A stretch of 61,857 bases of DNA from NVTR01 sp036479015 (GCA_036479015.1 JAZGFB010000050.1:1-61857); one strand, 5' to 3'; numbered from the stretch's first letter, positions 16,246 through 25,352 are shown. The notes: generated by a model not told the origin, from the sequence alone. Numbers and translations are program-made.

Positions 16246-17242
16246 GGGCGGTGCCCGCCAGCAAATCAGCCAGTTCTGCCCGGGTTGCGGCGATATCAAA
16301 ATCGCCGCTCATAGGGCGCTTTGCCAATGCCCGCTTGGCCCTTTCAGCAGAAACTGCACCTATCTCACCACAGGCGTCGGCAATGGTCTGCATCTCGCCC
16401 AAATTGCCATTGCAATGCAGCACCAGATCGCAGCCCGCCGCCAACGCACGCGGCGCGCGTTCACCAACGGTGCCGCTAAGCGCCTGCATAGAAATGTCAT
16501 CCGTCATCAGTAAACCCTGAAATCCTATATCTTTACGCATCATATCAATAACTGGTGGGGAAAAGGTAGCAGGAAGTCCATCAATTGCGCTGTAAACAAT
16601 ATGGCTGGTCATCGCCATGGGAAGATCAGACAGGGCAGCGAACGCGGCAAAGTCGCTGGTTTGCAGTATCGGCAGGGATGCCGATACCACCGGCAACTCA
16701 GTGTGGCTATCCAGGTCGGCCCGGCCCTGCCCCGGCATATGTTTCAGAACCGGCAACACCCCAGTGTCCCCCAGCCCGTCAGCAACGGCGCGGGCAATCT
16801 CGGCCACCTGATCGGGGCGTGACCCATAGCAGCGGTTGGCCAAAACCGGGTGGGTGGCCGGTGTGGCAATATCGGCAACCGGTGCACAATTGCAATCAAT
16901 ACCAACTTGGCACAGTTCATGGCCGATCAACCGATAGCGCAGGCGCATACTGCGCGCGGCATTAGAACCGGTGGCGCGCACCTGTTCAATTGGGCTTAGC
17001 CATTCGCGCCAGTGCGGGGCCGCCATACGGGCCACACGTCCGCCTTCCTGATCGATCATGATCGGAGCATTCCAGCCCACGGCTTGGCGCAGCTCAGTGC
17101 AAAGCGCATGCACCTGCCCCGGGGTGTTCACATTACGGGTAAATAGGATAAAGCCCCAAGGCTGTGCTCCGGCAAAAAAGCGCTTTTCTTCAGCGGTCAG
17201 GCGCGTGGTTTCACAACCAAAAATATACGCACCATGACCCAT
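16238..17242 (-). CDS. nagZ: Beta-N-acetylhexosaminidase (GH3), peptidoglycan recycling
   Basis: 334 residues, no signal peptide, so cytoplasmic. Removes GlcNAc from anhydro-muropeptides. GFILFTRNV and IDQEGGRVARM are the N-terminal barrel motifs; KHMPGQGRADLDSH carries the His/Asp general acid-base pair of NagZ; the nucleophile Asp is in LLMTDDISMQAL. The gene abuts the SPOR gene (stop and start adjacent at 17242/17243) and overlaps scpA by 8 bases. Confidence 0.95.
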   Translation of the reverse strand: MGHGAYIFGCETTRLTAEEKRFFAGAQPWGFILFTRNVNTPGQVHALCTELRQAVGWNAPIMIDQEGGRVARMAAPHWREWLSPIEQVRATGSNAARSMRLRYRLIGHELCQVGIDCNCAPVADIATPATHPVLANRCYGSRPDQVAEIARAVADGLGDTGVLPVLKHMPGQGRADLDSHTELPVVSASLPILQTSDFAAFAALSDLPMAMTSHIVYSAIDGLPATFSPPVIDMMRKDIGFQGLLMTDDISMQALSGTVGERAPRALAAGCDLVLHCNGNLGEMQTIADACGEIGAVSAERAKRALAKRPMSGDFDIAATRAELADLLAGTAHV

Positions 17243-18190
17243 TTACCGGGTAACAACCGGGATGCAATTTGCCTGCCCCGCCAACAGGGCAGAACAGAAC
17301 CGGCGTGCATCTGACAGGTCTTCAAAGCCGTGTGCCCGCAGCCGGTAAAAAACTTTACCACCCGATTGCGCCTGTTCGATAACCTGGGATTTGTCTGTCA
17401 TAAATTCTTCAAACCGTGCCGAAATTTTCATCCATTCGCCTTGGGCGATCTCAGGTGTTTCAAATGCCCCTAACTGCGCCAGCCGGGTGCCAACCGGTAC
17501 ATCGTCAGGGTTAATACTATTCACCTGCCCTGAAACAGGGCCGTCCGGTGCCGCAATGACCGGTGCAGAATGTGTTACTGCAGGACGTGCCATGGGGCGC
17601 AATGATCGCGCCACCCCGGCCACGCTGGCAGCAACCACATCACCTGCAGCCATATCCGCCACAGCGCTTATATCTTCCACCTGGCGCAAAGCGGCTTCGA
17701 TCAATGCAGCCTGATCTGTCACCATCGGTGCGGCTGACGCGGCATCGTTTAAGGCCGCGGGGGAAACGGCAGCCATTTCAATAACGTCAGAGTCTTGGGG
17801 CACTACCGGTGCCAGTGTTGCCTGAATTTCTTGCAACTCAGCGGCTGTCGGATCCTGCGCCCCCAAAGCCGTTGGCTTTGGCGCCAGTACCAGCCGGTCA
17901 GCCGGGGCCTCGGCCTCGCCCACGGCGGCGATATTGTTTACCGCCAACCCCTGATGCTGGGCGTTAGAGCCGCCCGGATCCAAGGGGGTGATCCGCATTG
18001 GCCCCTCAAGGGCGCGCACCACAGGTACACCCGAAACATCGCGCACCATCAGCTGATAGCCCCAAAAGGCCAAGCCGGCCATCAGGGTTACAGAAACCAG
18101 CGCCCCCAGCCAGTTCACAACACCAGCCATATGGGCACCATTTATCACCGGCGCATCCACACCAACATCGCCATATTGAATTTCCGCCAT
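17243..18190 (-). CDS. SPOR-domain protein
   Basis: 315 residues. Cytoplasmic N-terminus, one membrane helix at about residues 25-50 (WLGALVSVTLMAGLAFWGYQLMV), a long Ala/Pro/Val-rich periplasmic linker, and a C-terminal SPOR domain (about 235-315: RLAQLGAFETPEIAQGEW, VFYRLRAHGFEDLSDARRFCSAL). SPOR domains bind denuded septal peptidoglycan, so it is probably recruited to the division site, which fits its position next to nagZ. Two Cys in the SPOR domain could form a disulfide. Lies between argS and nagZ, as usual in Rhodobacterales. Confidence 0.92.
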   Translation of the reverse strand: MAEIQYGDVGVDAPVINGAHMAGVVNWLGALVSVTLMAGLAFWGYQLMVRDVSGVPVVRALEGPMRITPLDPGGSNAQHQGLAVNNIAAVGEAEAPADRLVLAPKPTALGAQDPTAAELQEIQATLAPVVPQDSDVIEMAAVSPAALNDAASAAPMVTDQAALIEAALRQVEDISAVADMAAGDVVAASVAGVARSLRPMARPAVTHSAPVIAAPDGPVSGQVNSINPDDVPVGTRLAQLGAFETPEIAQGEWMKISARFEEFMTDKSQVIEQAQSGGKVFYRLRAHGFEDLSDARRFCSALLAGQANCIPVVTR

Positions 18191-18288
18191 TTTGCCTCAC
18201 TGCTCTAAGCTAGCGGGCGCAAACGCCCCCTTCTTAGATTATCTTGCCTACACCTCGCTCCGGTATAGTCGGCGGTTGCACCTGTTAT

Positions 18289-20013
18289 TCAGCGCATTTC
18301 CGTCGCCGGAGTCACCCCCAGAATACCAAGTCCTGCAGAAAGTACAACGGCCACGGCCCGCGGTAGGGCGATTTTCGCCGCCGACGCCGCCAAATCACCC
18401 TCTTGCAAGAAACGCAGCTCGGGTTTTTCATTGCCCCGGTTCCACAGCGCGTGGAAATCCGACGCCAGATCATACAGGTAAAACGCAATGCGATGTGGCT
18501 CACGCGTGCGCGCTGCCAATTCCACAATACGCGGCCATTCCGCCAGCTTACGGGCCAGTGCGAACTCGGCCTCATCTTCCAAATTGGCTGTATCCACCAG
18601 CGTGATACCAGCCGCATCCGCCTTACGCAGCACCGAACACACCCGTGCGTGGGCGTATTGCACATAAAACACGGGGTTTTCCTTGGATTGCTCGCGCACC
18701 TTGTCCAGGTCAAAATCCAGCGGTGCTTCGTTCTTGCGGGTCAGCATGACAAACCGGGTCACATCACGACCCACCATATCCACCACCTTGCTCAACAGAA
18801 CAAAGGTTCCGGCACGTTTTGACATCTTGAATGGTTGGCCATTTTCATACAGCCGTACCAGTTGCGTCAGTTTGATATCCAGCGGTACACGTCCGTCCGA
18901 CAACGCCGCCACTGCCGCCTTCATGCGTTTGACATAACCGCCATGATCCGCACCCAATATATCAATCAGCTCGGCGTAACCGCGCTCAACCTTATCATAG
19001 TGATAGGCGATATCGGGGGCGAAATAGGTCCAGGACCCGTCTGACTTTTTTACCGGCCGGTCCACGTCATCCCCATGTGCCGTTGATTTGAACAGGGTTT
19101 GTTCGCGCGCTTCCCAATCATCTGGCAGTTTGCCCTTGGGGGGGGGCAGCGTGCCCTCATAGATCAGCCCCTTGGCGTCCAGATCAGCAATCGCCGCCTC
19201 AATCCGCCCAGAGCCATACAGCGATTTCTCGCTGTAAAACACATCCATCTCAATGCCCAAAGCTGCCAGATCGCCCCGGATCAATTCCATCATCGCATCT
19301 GTGGAAAACTCCCGCAGCTCGGCCAGCCATTGGGCTTCGGGCGCATCAATCAACGCATCCCCATGCAAGGCTTTGAACGCTTCACCAATGGGCACCAGAT
19401 AATCACCCGGATACAATCCTTCGGCAATTTCCGGGCTAAGCCCACAGGCTTCCCGGTAGCGTTCAAAAACCGACCGCGCCAGCACATCCACCTGCCCGCC
19501 GCCATCATTGATGTAATATTCCCGCGTCACATCGTATCCGGCAAAATCCAGTAGACTTGCCAGCGCATCGCCGAATACCGCACCCCGCGCATGGCCCACA
19601 TGTAATGGGCCCGTGGGGTTCGCCGAGACGAATTCAACATTCACCTTACGTCCGGCCCCCATGTCAGAGCGGCCAAAACCGGCCCCATCCGCCAACACAC
19701 CCGTCACAACCCCGGCCCAAACACCCGGTGCCAACCGCAGGTTCAAAAAACCCGGCCCGGCAATTTCCACAGCAGTTATGCGCGCATCCCCACGCAGATG
19801 CACCGCAAGGGCCTCGGCAATATCGCGCGGCTTCATGCCTGCCGGTTTGGCCAACACCATTGCTGCGTTGCTGGCCATATCCCCATGGGACACCTCGCGT
19901 GGCGGCTCGACACTTACGTTGTCAAAGCTAAGCCCGGCAGGCAATTCCCCCGCCGCGACCATTGCCCCAAGACATTCAACTACCGCTACGCGGATATCTG
20001 CAAACAGGTTCAT
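18289..20013 (-). CDS. argS: Arginyl-tRNA synthetase
   Basis: 574 residues, class I. FVSANPTGPLHVGHARGAV holds the HIGH signature, preceded by the N-terminal additional domain (about 1-110), and PFKMSKRAGTFV is the KMSKS loop. The DALR anticodon-binding domain ends the protein (YDLASDFHALWNRGNEKP and ALPRAVAVVLSAGLGILGV). First gene of the leftward argS-SPOR-nagZ-scpA-scpB run; about 98 bp separate it from the SPOR gene. Confidence 0.97.
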   Translation of the reverse strand: MNLFADIRVAVVECLGAMVAAGELPAGLSFDNVSVEPPREVSHGDMASNAAMVLAKPAGMKPRDIAEALAVHLRGDARITAVEIAGPGFLNLRLAPGVWAGVVTGVLADGAGFGRSDMGAGRKVNVEFVSANPTGPLHVGHARGAVFGDALASLLDFAGYDVTREYYINDGGGQVDVLARSVFERYREACGLSPEIAEGLYPGDYLVPIGEAFKALHGDALIDAPEAQWLAELREFSTDAMMELIRGDLAALGIEMDVFYSEKSLYGSGRIEAAIADLDAKGLIYEGTLPPPKGKLPDDWEAREQTLFKSTAHGDDVDRPVKKSDGSWTYFAPDIAYHYDKVERGYAELIDILGADHGGYVKRMKAAVAALSDGRVPLDIKLTQLVRLYENGQPFKMSKRAGTFVLLSKVVDMVGRDVTRFVMLTRKNEAPLDFDLDKVREQSKENPVFYVQYAHARVCSVLRKADAAGITLVDTANLEDEAEFALARKLAEWPRIVELAARTREPHRIAFYLYDLASDFHALWNRGNEKPELRFLQEGDLAASAAKIALPRAVAVVLSAGLGILGVTPATEMR

Positions 20014-20147
20014 AACTTCAGTCCCAATGATACTTAGCGCGGGTCTATCACGCCCCAGTCCAAGGTCAACGCAACTATATTGATAGATATATTGCCAATA
20101 AAACTAAACCGGGCTTAGATGGAACACATAATAGAACAGGATATTTT

Positions 20148-20582
20148 ATGACCATAACCACGCCGCTAACGGGCACTTGGCAATTGATCAGCTGGTACAA
20201 CACCCATGGCGACGGCCACAACAGCTATCCGCTTGGATCCGACGCCACCGGATACATCAGCTATTCAACCGATGGCTTCGTATTCGTCCACCTGATGGCT
20301 GCAAATCGGGCCCTGTACAGCGTCAATGACCCCTTTAGTGGCAGCGCGGCCGAAGACAGTTCTGCCCTTAAATCGCACATCACCTATGCAGGCCCTTATG
20401 ATTTTCACGGTGACCACGTGATCCATAATGTAACGCAATCATCCTGCCCAAACTGGGTCGGCACCCAACAACACCGCATGGTGAAGTTTGACGGCGATAC
20501 GTTGATACTTAGCGCCGCCGGCGCACAGTTTCAGGGCCAGGAAGTTACCGCCCAGGTGCATTGGAAACGCGCCGCCCGTTAA
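20148..20582 (+). CDS. Lipocalin-like domain protein
   Basis: 144 residues with AGGA six bases before the ATG. LTGTWQLISWYN is the opening Gly-x-Trp motif of the small bacterial lipocalin-like family (PF13924 type), with an eight-to-ten-stranded barrel pattern after it: GYISYSTDGFVFVHLM, ITYAGPYDFHGDHVIHNV, MVKFDGDTLILSA. No signal peptide, so cytoplasmic. Members are often found near enzymes of secondary metabolism, but here it stands alone, divergent from argS. Ligand unknown. Confidence 0.8.
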   Translation: MTITTPLTGTWQLISWYNTHGDGHNSYPLGSDATGYISYSTDGFVFVHLMAANRALYSVNDPFSGSAAEDSSALKSHITYAGPYDFHGDHVIHNVTQSSCPNWVGTQQHRMVKFDGDTLILSAAGAQFQGQEVTAQVHWKRAAR

Positions 20583-20645
20583 TCACAAACCCAGTCGCTG
20601 TTCAGCCAATATTCCCTCGGCAGGAATTGATTTTTCGCAGAAAAA

Positions 20646-21785
20646 TCACCCTCCTAGCAACCGTTCATGTTCCTGAATGGCAAACCGGTCTGTCATCCCG
20701 GCCACATAATCCAGCACCATGCGCGCCAGCTCTGTTTCATCTGCACAGTCCGCCACATCGCCACGCCACTGATCCGGCAACAGCTCGGGGCGTGCCAAAT
20801 ACAGCGGAAACAGCCCCTCGATCACCTTTGTCACCCGGGCGCGCTCAATCATTACACTGGGTGCACGGTACATGCGTTTGAACAGGAACGCTTTGATCGC
20901 CTTGATCTCCATGAACAGTTTCTTAGAGAACCGGATCATCGGTTTTCCAAGTGTACGAATATCCTCGGCCGATTTGGGCTCGGCGGCGGCCAGCCGTGTA
21001 CGCGCAATGGCGATCACATCTTCCACCATCACCCCAAACACCCGGCGCAATGCCTCATGGCGCCGGCGCATCACATCCAAGCCTGGGTACAATCGGTCCA
21101 CCTCTTCAAAGGCTGGTCCCGTCAACGGCAGCTGCATCAAGTCGGACTCTTCAAACAACCCGGCGCGCAAGCCGTCATGCAGATCATGGTGGTTATAGGC
21201 CACATCATCAGAAAAAGCCGCCACCTGGGCCTCGGCACTGGCGTAACCGCCCAATTCCAGATCATAAACATCGTTAAAGTCTGCCAAAGCATAGGGCAGT
21301 TCGCCGGTAACTGGCCCGTTATGCTTGGCAATCCCTTCCAGGGTTTCCCAACTTAAGTTCAGCCCGTCAAAATCCGCATAATGGCGTTCCAACCGGGTCA
21401 GAATTCGGATTGCTTGCGCATTGTGATCAAAGCCACCGTATGGTGCCATCAACAGCGCCAATGCGTCCTCGCCGGTGTGGCCAAAGGGTGGATGCCCCAG
21501 GTCATGGGCCAGTGCCACGGCTTCCGCCAGGTCCTGATTTAGCCCCAAAGCCCCAGCGATTGTACGCGCCACCTGGGCCACCTCAATGGTGTGGGTCAGC
21601 CGGGTGCGGTAATAGTCACCCTCATGTTCGACAAACACCTGGGTCTTGTGTTTCAGGCGGCGAAAACCAGAAGAATGAATAATCCGGTCCCGGTCCCGCT
21701 GGAACGGGCTGCGAAACGTAGAAATCACTTCTTCAAACTGCCGTCCTCGGCTTTTTGCCGGGTCAGACGCATAGCTTGCGCGCAT
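20646..21785 (-). CDS. dgt: Deoxyguanosinetriphosphate triphosphohydrolase-like protein
   Basis: 379 residues, HD superfamily. The metal site is H...HD...D: TRLTHTIEVAQVART, ALAHDLGHPPFGHTGE, and FSDDVAYNHHDLHDGL. GFRRLKHKTQVF and the opening SRGRQFEE/SPFQRDRDRI are typical of the type 2 dGTPase-like proteins, which hydrolyse dNTPs to nucleoside and triphosphate. Divergent from the ErpA gene across an 81-bp region, the usual Rhodobacterales arrangement. Confidence 0.93.
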   Translation of the reverse strand: MRASYASDPAKSRGRQFEEVISTFRSPFQRDRDRIIHSSGFRRLKHKTQVFVEHEGDYYRTRLTHTIEVAQVARTIAGALGLNQDLAEAVALAHDLGHPPFGHTGEDALALLMAPYGGFDHNAQAIRILTRLERHYADFDGLNLSWETLEGIAKHNGPVTGELPYALADFNDVYDLELGGYASAEAQVAAFSDDVAYNHHDLHDGLRAGLFEESDLMQLPLTGPAFEEVDRLYPGLDVMRRRHEALRRVFGVMVEDVIAIARTRLAAAEPKSAEDIRTLGKPMIRFSKKLFMEIKAIKAFLFKRMYRAPSVMIERARVTKVIEGLFPLYLARPELLPDQWRGDVADCADETELARMVLDYVAGMTDRFAIQEHERLLGG

Positions 21786-21822
21786 TTTGTCGCCTCATCT
21801 TGCCGTATTGTCCCGCCCCCCC

Positions 21823-21845
21823 TATATTGGCTTTGTTAACAAAGC
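21823..21845 (+). promoter_or_regulatory. -10-like TATATT plus perfect 16-bp palindrome ahead of erpA
   Basis: TATATT at 21823-21828 is followed directly by GCTTTGTTAACAAAGC (21830-21845), a perfect palindrome with no spacer, 22 bases before the erpA start. The position just downstream of a -10 would suit a repressor operator. Regulator unknown. Confidence 0.5.
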
Positions 21846-21866
21846 GAAACACCCGAGAGCCAACAG

Positions 21867-22193
21867 ATGAACATCCCACCCAAAGTCACACCGCGCGCCT
21901 TTGCCCGCCTGGCCGAAATTAACGCCAGCACAGGTGAGGCCAAAGCCCTGCGCGTGGCCGTCGAGGGTGGCGGTTGTTCCGGCTTTCAGTATGAAATCAA
22001 ACTGGATGACCCTGCGGCGGATGACCTGCAGCTAACCGGCGAGGGTCAGACAGTGGTGATAGACACGGTTTCGCTGCCGTTTCTGGCCAATGCGGTGATC
22101 GACTATTCTCAGGAGCTGATCGGCGCGCGTTTCATCATCGAAAACCCAAATGCCACCGCCAGCTGCGGCTGTGGCACATCATTTTCGATGTGA
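21867..22193 (+). CDS. erpA: A-type iron-sulfur carrier, ErpA-like
   Basis: 108 residues. Delivers Fe-S clusters to apo-proteins. The three cluster-binding cysteines are in GGGCSGFQYEIKLDD and SCGCGTSFSM. The sequence is closer to ErpA than to the second A-type protein of this window (61042-61401), having FQYE after the first Cys and a short tail. Confidence in the ErpA subtype is lower than in the family. Confidence 0.88.
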   Translation: MNIPPKVTPRAFARLAEINASTGEAKALRVAVEGGGCSGFQYEIKLDDPAADDLQLTGEGQTVVIDTVSLPFLANAVIDYSQELIGARFIIENPNATASCGCGTSFSM

Positions 22194-22210
22194 TCGCAAT
22201 ATTTCAGGCG

Positions 22211-22244
22211 TTGATTTGAGTATTTTTACAAAGAAAAAATAGGC
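22211..22244 (+). repeat. Extragenic TATTT/purine-rich element, copy 3
   Basis: TTGATTTGAGTATTTTTAC, AAAGAAAAAATAGG. It shares the GTATTT core and purine tract with 8086-8121 and 14593-14625 but lacks the GC-rich left part. Lies just after the erpA stop. Confidence 0.35.
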
Positions 22245-22247
22245 ATG

Positions 22248-22720
22248 TTAGAGATTGTTAAATTTTAACAATGCCACCCCAATCAGCATCACAAATGTTG
22301 ACATAACCTTGGCCACACTCAGCCGTTCACCCAGAAAAAATACCCCGATCAACAGCGCAAACACAATGCTGGTTTCCCGCAGCGCCGTAACCAGCGCAAT
22401 CGGCGCTTGCGTGAACGCCCAGATCACGATGGCAAAGGAGGCAATAAAGCAGCCCGTCACCAGCGCCACCAACAGCGGCGCAGATCCGCGCGCTATTGGG
22501 TAACCTGGGTCAGATCGCCAATCCGGTAGGACGCCATCAAAACAGCTGATACCCCACATGCAGCCCAATACCGATGCCAATATAGGGCCAGCTTTCCGGT
22601 GCAGGGGTCGCAACGGCTCATTGGCAACCAACAACACCTTCTGATACAAAAGGCCATGACCCCTGCCCCGACATGCAACACAATTAGAACCAATATTATT
22701 ACACTCTTGGTCGGCGCCAT
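22248..22720 (-). pseudogene. Decayed EamA/DMT-family transporter
   Basis: The remnant resembles a 10-TM drug/metabolite transporter of about 280 residues, but only about 155 codons remain and the frame is broken. One frame ends VLMASYRIGDLTQV, and another resumes exactly with YPIARGSAPLLVAL, the normal continuation, so one base is missing near 22497-22503. After APLLVALVTG the sequence jumps to the last EamA helices (IVIWAFTQAPIALVTALRETS, VFFLGERLSVAKVM), which implies an internal deletion of roughly 100 or more residues. GPILASVLGCMWG in the second frame looks like a further displaced piece. The 5' end overlaps the antisense AbrB-type gene. It may be called as a 133-residue gene, but it is very unlikely to be functional. 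Confidence 0.8.
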
Positions 22721-23705
22721 CGGCGCAACACTCGGCTATGCCCTATCTTTTCCGGTTTTCATCCTGACCGGCCCGGCCATTTTGGTCATGTTGCTTAGCC
22801 TGATAGGCATGAAATTTTGCATTGCCCCACCCCTTCAAGATGCGGCCCTGTTGTTGATAGGCATTGCCATTGGCGCAAGCGTTGACACGCAGGCGGCCCA
22901 GGTATTTTTGCGCTGGCCAGTGGCATTCGCCCTGTTGGGGGTGATGTTGTTTTGCATCCTGTATTCATCCCATATGCTGAGCTGGTTGTTTGGCTATGAC
23001 CGCCATACTGCTGTGTTGGCCTCAACCCCCGGTCATATGGCTTTTGTCATGACCATGGGGGTTAGCCTAAACCTGAACGTCGCGCAGGTCGCTGTGGTTC
23101 AAGCCGTGCGGTTGTTTGCCCTAAACATGCTGGTGCCATTCACAGCCCTGGCTTTTGGCTTGCAGCTAAACGCCCTGCCCGTCCAGACGACCCCAACATT
23201 AAGCCTGCTCCACCTTGCGGTATTGCTTATTGCGGGCGTAACACTCGGCCTGCTGTTTAAACGTCTGAACACACCGGCACCCCTTCTGATGGGCGGGTTG
23301 CTGGTTTCAACCCTGGCACATATCAGTAATCTAACCCCCGGCCCGCTGAACCCGAGCATTGCGATACCGGCATTTCTGGTGATCGGTACCTTGTCTGGCG
23401 CCCGGTTTTCCGGGATCAGCCTGGCGCTGCTTAAAAGCAGCCTGGCCGCCGGGGTTGTTGTGACGGCCATTGCCGCCACTTGGTCATTACTGGCGGCCTA
23501 TCTGGTGGCGCAATATTTGGGCATGCCACTTATCCATGTAATGGTGGCCTTCGCCCCGGGCGGCCTGGGAACCATGGTCGCCCTGGGCGCTGTTATTGGG
23601 GCCAATCCCGGGTTTGTCGCCGCAATACATGTGGCACGATTGCTTATGCTGATTGTACTGGTGCCGATGATGCTATCACCCCATAAACCGCCTAATTCAC
23701 CTTAA
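22656..23705 (+). CDS. AbrB-family inner-membrane protein
   Basis: 349 residues from ATG 22656; nearly all hydrophobic with about 10 membrane helices in two homologous halves, the AbrB duplication (PF05145). LPFVFILTGPAI-like (SFPVFILTGPAILVML), STPGHMAFVMTMG in the first half and VAFAPGGLGTMVALGAVIGANPGFVAAIHVARLLMLI in the second half are the recurrent AbrB signatures. Family members are poorly characterised; some are linked to ammonia-monooxygenase-like annotations or transport. The start is uncertain: the spacing of AAAGG to this ATG is very short. Its last 14 bases overlap the convergent GIN-domain gene, and its 5' end overlaps the dead DMT gene. Confidence 0.85.
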   Translation: MTPAPTCNTIRTNIITLLVGAIGATLGYALSFPVFILTGPAILVMLLSLIGMKFCIAPPLQDAALLLIGIAIGASVDTQAAQVFLRWPVAFALLGVMLFCILYSSHMLSWLFGYDRHTAVLASTPGHMAFVMTMGVSLNLNVAQVAVVQAVRLFALNMLVPFTALAFGLQLNALPVQTTPTLSLLHLAVLLIAGVTLGLLFKRLNTPAPLLMGGLLVSTLAHISNLTPGPLNPSIAIPAFLVIGTLSGARFSGISLALLKSSLAAGVVVTAIAATWSLLAAYLVAQYLGMPLIHVMVAFAPGGLGTMVALGAVIGANPGFVAAIHVARLLMLIVLVPMMLSPHKPPNSP

Positions 23706-24408
23706 CGCTGCCGCCGCTGCTTTCGCTGCGCTCAATTTGTTCGGGTGAGCCCGTTATCCGCACGCCGCCACCGCTGGAAGCATGGGCAACCGCGCTTTTA
23801 CTTGCAAAAGCCCGAATATCACTGCCGCTGGATGCTGTGGCATCAACCACATTGCAGCTCAGCTCATCAACCCGAATGCTGGCACCACTGGAAGAGCTGA
23901 CATCAAGCGCTCCGCACTCCCCTTGTGCGCGCAATTCAGAACCAGATGAGGCCTTGAACCGCAGGCTTTGGCCGCTAACATTTTCCAGATCCAACTCTGC
24001 ACCGCTGCTAGTCGATGCCCGCAGGCTGTCGCCATAGTCACCTGTTACGAACACATCCGCCCCTGACGACGCCTGGATCGCTGTTAGGTCCGGCAAGGTA
24101 ATTCTAATCGTAGCATCTCGGCGGGCCGAAAATAATGAAAAGTCCAGCCAACCACTGTCGCGGGATACGATCAACTTATCGCCGCGCACTGTAATATCTA
24201 ATTGTTTTAAAGTCCGGTTGTTGCTGGCTTCGGCCACAACTTCAAAATCTGGCCCGATCTCAAGTTCAACCGACAATCCGGCCGAGACATCTACGCTGTT
24301 AAACCCGGTCAAATCATATTCCCGCTCTTGCGAAAAAGCCGGAAGCGAGACAGCCAAAGTTGTCGCCCCTGCAAGAAATGCTGCCGTTGTGGTTTTTGTA
24401 ATTTTCAT
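23692..24408 (-). CDS. Secreted GIN-domain (DUF2807) protein
   Basis: 238 residues from ATG 24408, which has AGAGGGA upstream. The signal MKITKTTTAAFLAGATTLAV...PAFSQ is followed by EREYDLTGFNSVDVSAGLSVELEIG, the DUF2807 opening. After that comes a right-handed beta-helix-like array rich in SSGA/SSGS turns (IQASSGADVFV, ASTSSGAELDL, ASSGSELRAQ, SSSSGASIRV, TASSGSDIRAF, HASSGGGVRI), each rung about 20 residues. Periplasmic or surface protein, often described as a putative adhesin head; real function unknown. Two Cys near the middle may form a disulfide. A perfect 25-bp palindrome lies 45 bases upstream of the ATG. The 3' end overlaps the AbrB-type gene by 14 bases. Confidence 0.88.
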   Translation of the reverse strand: MKITKTTTAAFLAGATTLAVSLPAFSQEREYDLTGFNSVDVSAGLSVELEIGPDFEVVAEASNNRTLKQLDITVRGDKLIVSRDSGWLDFSLFSARRDATIRITLPDLTAIQASSGADVFVTGDYGDSLRASTSSGAELDLENVSGQSLRFKASSGSELRAQGECGALDVSSSSGASIRVDELSCNVVDATASSGSDIRAFASKSAVAHASSGGGVRITGSPEQIERSESSGGSVKVN

Positions 24409-24452
24409 TTCATTCCCTCTGCTGATCTGTCGTTCAATTCCGACGTACTTGA

Positions 24453-24477
24453 TGTATGTTAATGCGATTAACATACA
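24453..24477. promoter_or_regulatory. Perfect 25-bp palindrome between the GIN-domain gene and xthA
   Basis: TGTATGTTAAT-GCG-ATTAACATACA: two perfect 11-base arms around GCG. It lies in the 164-bp divergent region, 45 bases from the GIN-gene ATG and 95 bases from the xthA ATG. Arm length, spacing and place suit a dimeric repressor operator. Regulator unknown; no regulator gene is adjacent. Confidence 0.75.
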
Positions 24478-24572
24478 AGGGGGGGATGGTGAAATAGTTG
24501 CCAAAATGTGATTTGCCACTTTAAACTGGCAGGCAAAAAACATTAAAGACCTTAAAGAATGCGGGAACAGCC

Positions 24573-25352
24573 ATGAAAATCGCCACCTATAACATCAACG
24601 GCATAAAAGCCCGCATCAACGCCGTACCGGCCTGGATTGCGGACGCCAAACCAGATGTCGTGTTGTTGCAGGAAATAAAATCGGTTGATGAAAATTTCCC
24701 CAGTGAGGTATTTGAAGACCTTGGGTATAATGTTGAAACCCATGGCCAAAAATCATTCAATGGCGTGGCCATACTGTCAAAGCACCCGTTGGAAGACGTG
24801 GTGCGCGGCTTGCCCGGTGATGATAGCGACGAACAGGCCCGCTGGATTGAAGCCACGGTTATGGGCGAAAAAGCCATCCGTGTTTGTGGGCTATATTTGC
24901 CCAATGGCAACCCGGTTCCGGGGCCAAAATATGACTATAAACTTGCTTGGATGGAACGGCTTCATGCCCGTGCTAAGGAATTGTTAATAGGTGAGGAACC
25001 GGCGCTAATGGCCGGGGATTACAACATAATTCCCCAAGACATAGACGCGGCGCAACCCGATGATTGGCGTCAAGATGCCCTGGCCCGCCCCGAAAGCCGC
25101 GCCGCCTATCAACGCATAGTAAACCTAGGCTTCACCGAAGCTTTGCGTGCCCGCAACCAAGCGCCAGAGCAGTACAGTTTCTGGGATTTTCAGCGCGGCG
25201 CCTGGGAGCGCAATAATGGTATCCGCATTGATCACTTTTTATTAACCCCACAATGCGCCGACCTGCTGCTTGACTGCCAGATCGATGCCCATATCCGCGG
25301 CTATGAAAAACCATCCGATCACGTCCCTGTCTGGGTTGAATTGGACGCCTGA
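24573..25352 (+). CDS. xthA: Exodeoxyribonuclease III
   Basis: 259 residues. AP endonuclease and 3'-5' exonuclease of base-excision repair. MKIATYNINGIKARI opens the EEP fold; LLQEIKS holds the metal-binding Glu; CGLYLPNGNPV, MAGDYNIIPQDID (catalytic Asp/Asn) and PSDHVPVWVELD (catalytic Asp-His) are all intact. Complete length for the family. Not in an obvious operon. Confidence 0.96.
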   Translation: MKIATYNINGIKARINAVPAWIADAKPDVVLLQEIKSVDENFPSEVFEDLGYNVETHGQKSFNGVAILSKHPLEDVVRGLPGDDSDEQARWIEATVMGEKAIRVCGLYLPNGNPVPGPKYDYKLAWMERLHARAKELLIGEEPALMAGDYNIIPQDIDAAQPDDWRQDALARPESRAAYQRIVNLGFTEALRARNQAPEQYSFWDFQRGAWERNNGIRIDHFLLTPQCADLLLDCQIDAHIRGYEKPSDHVPVWVELDA

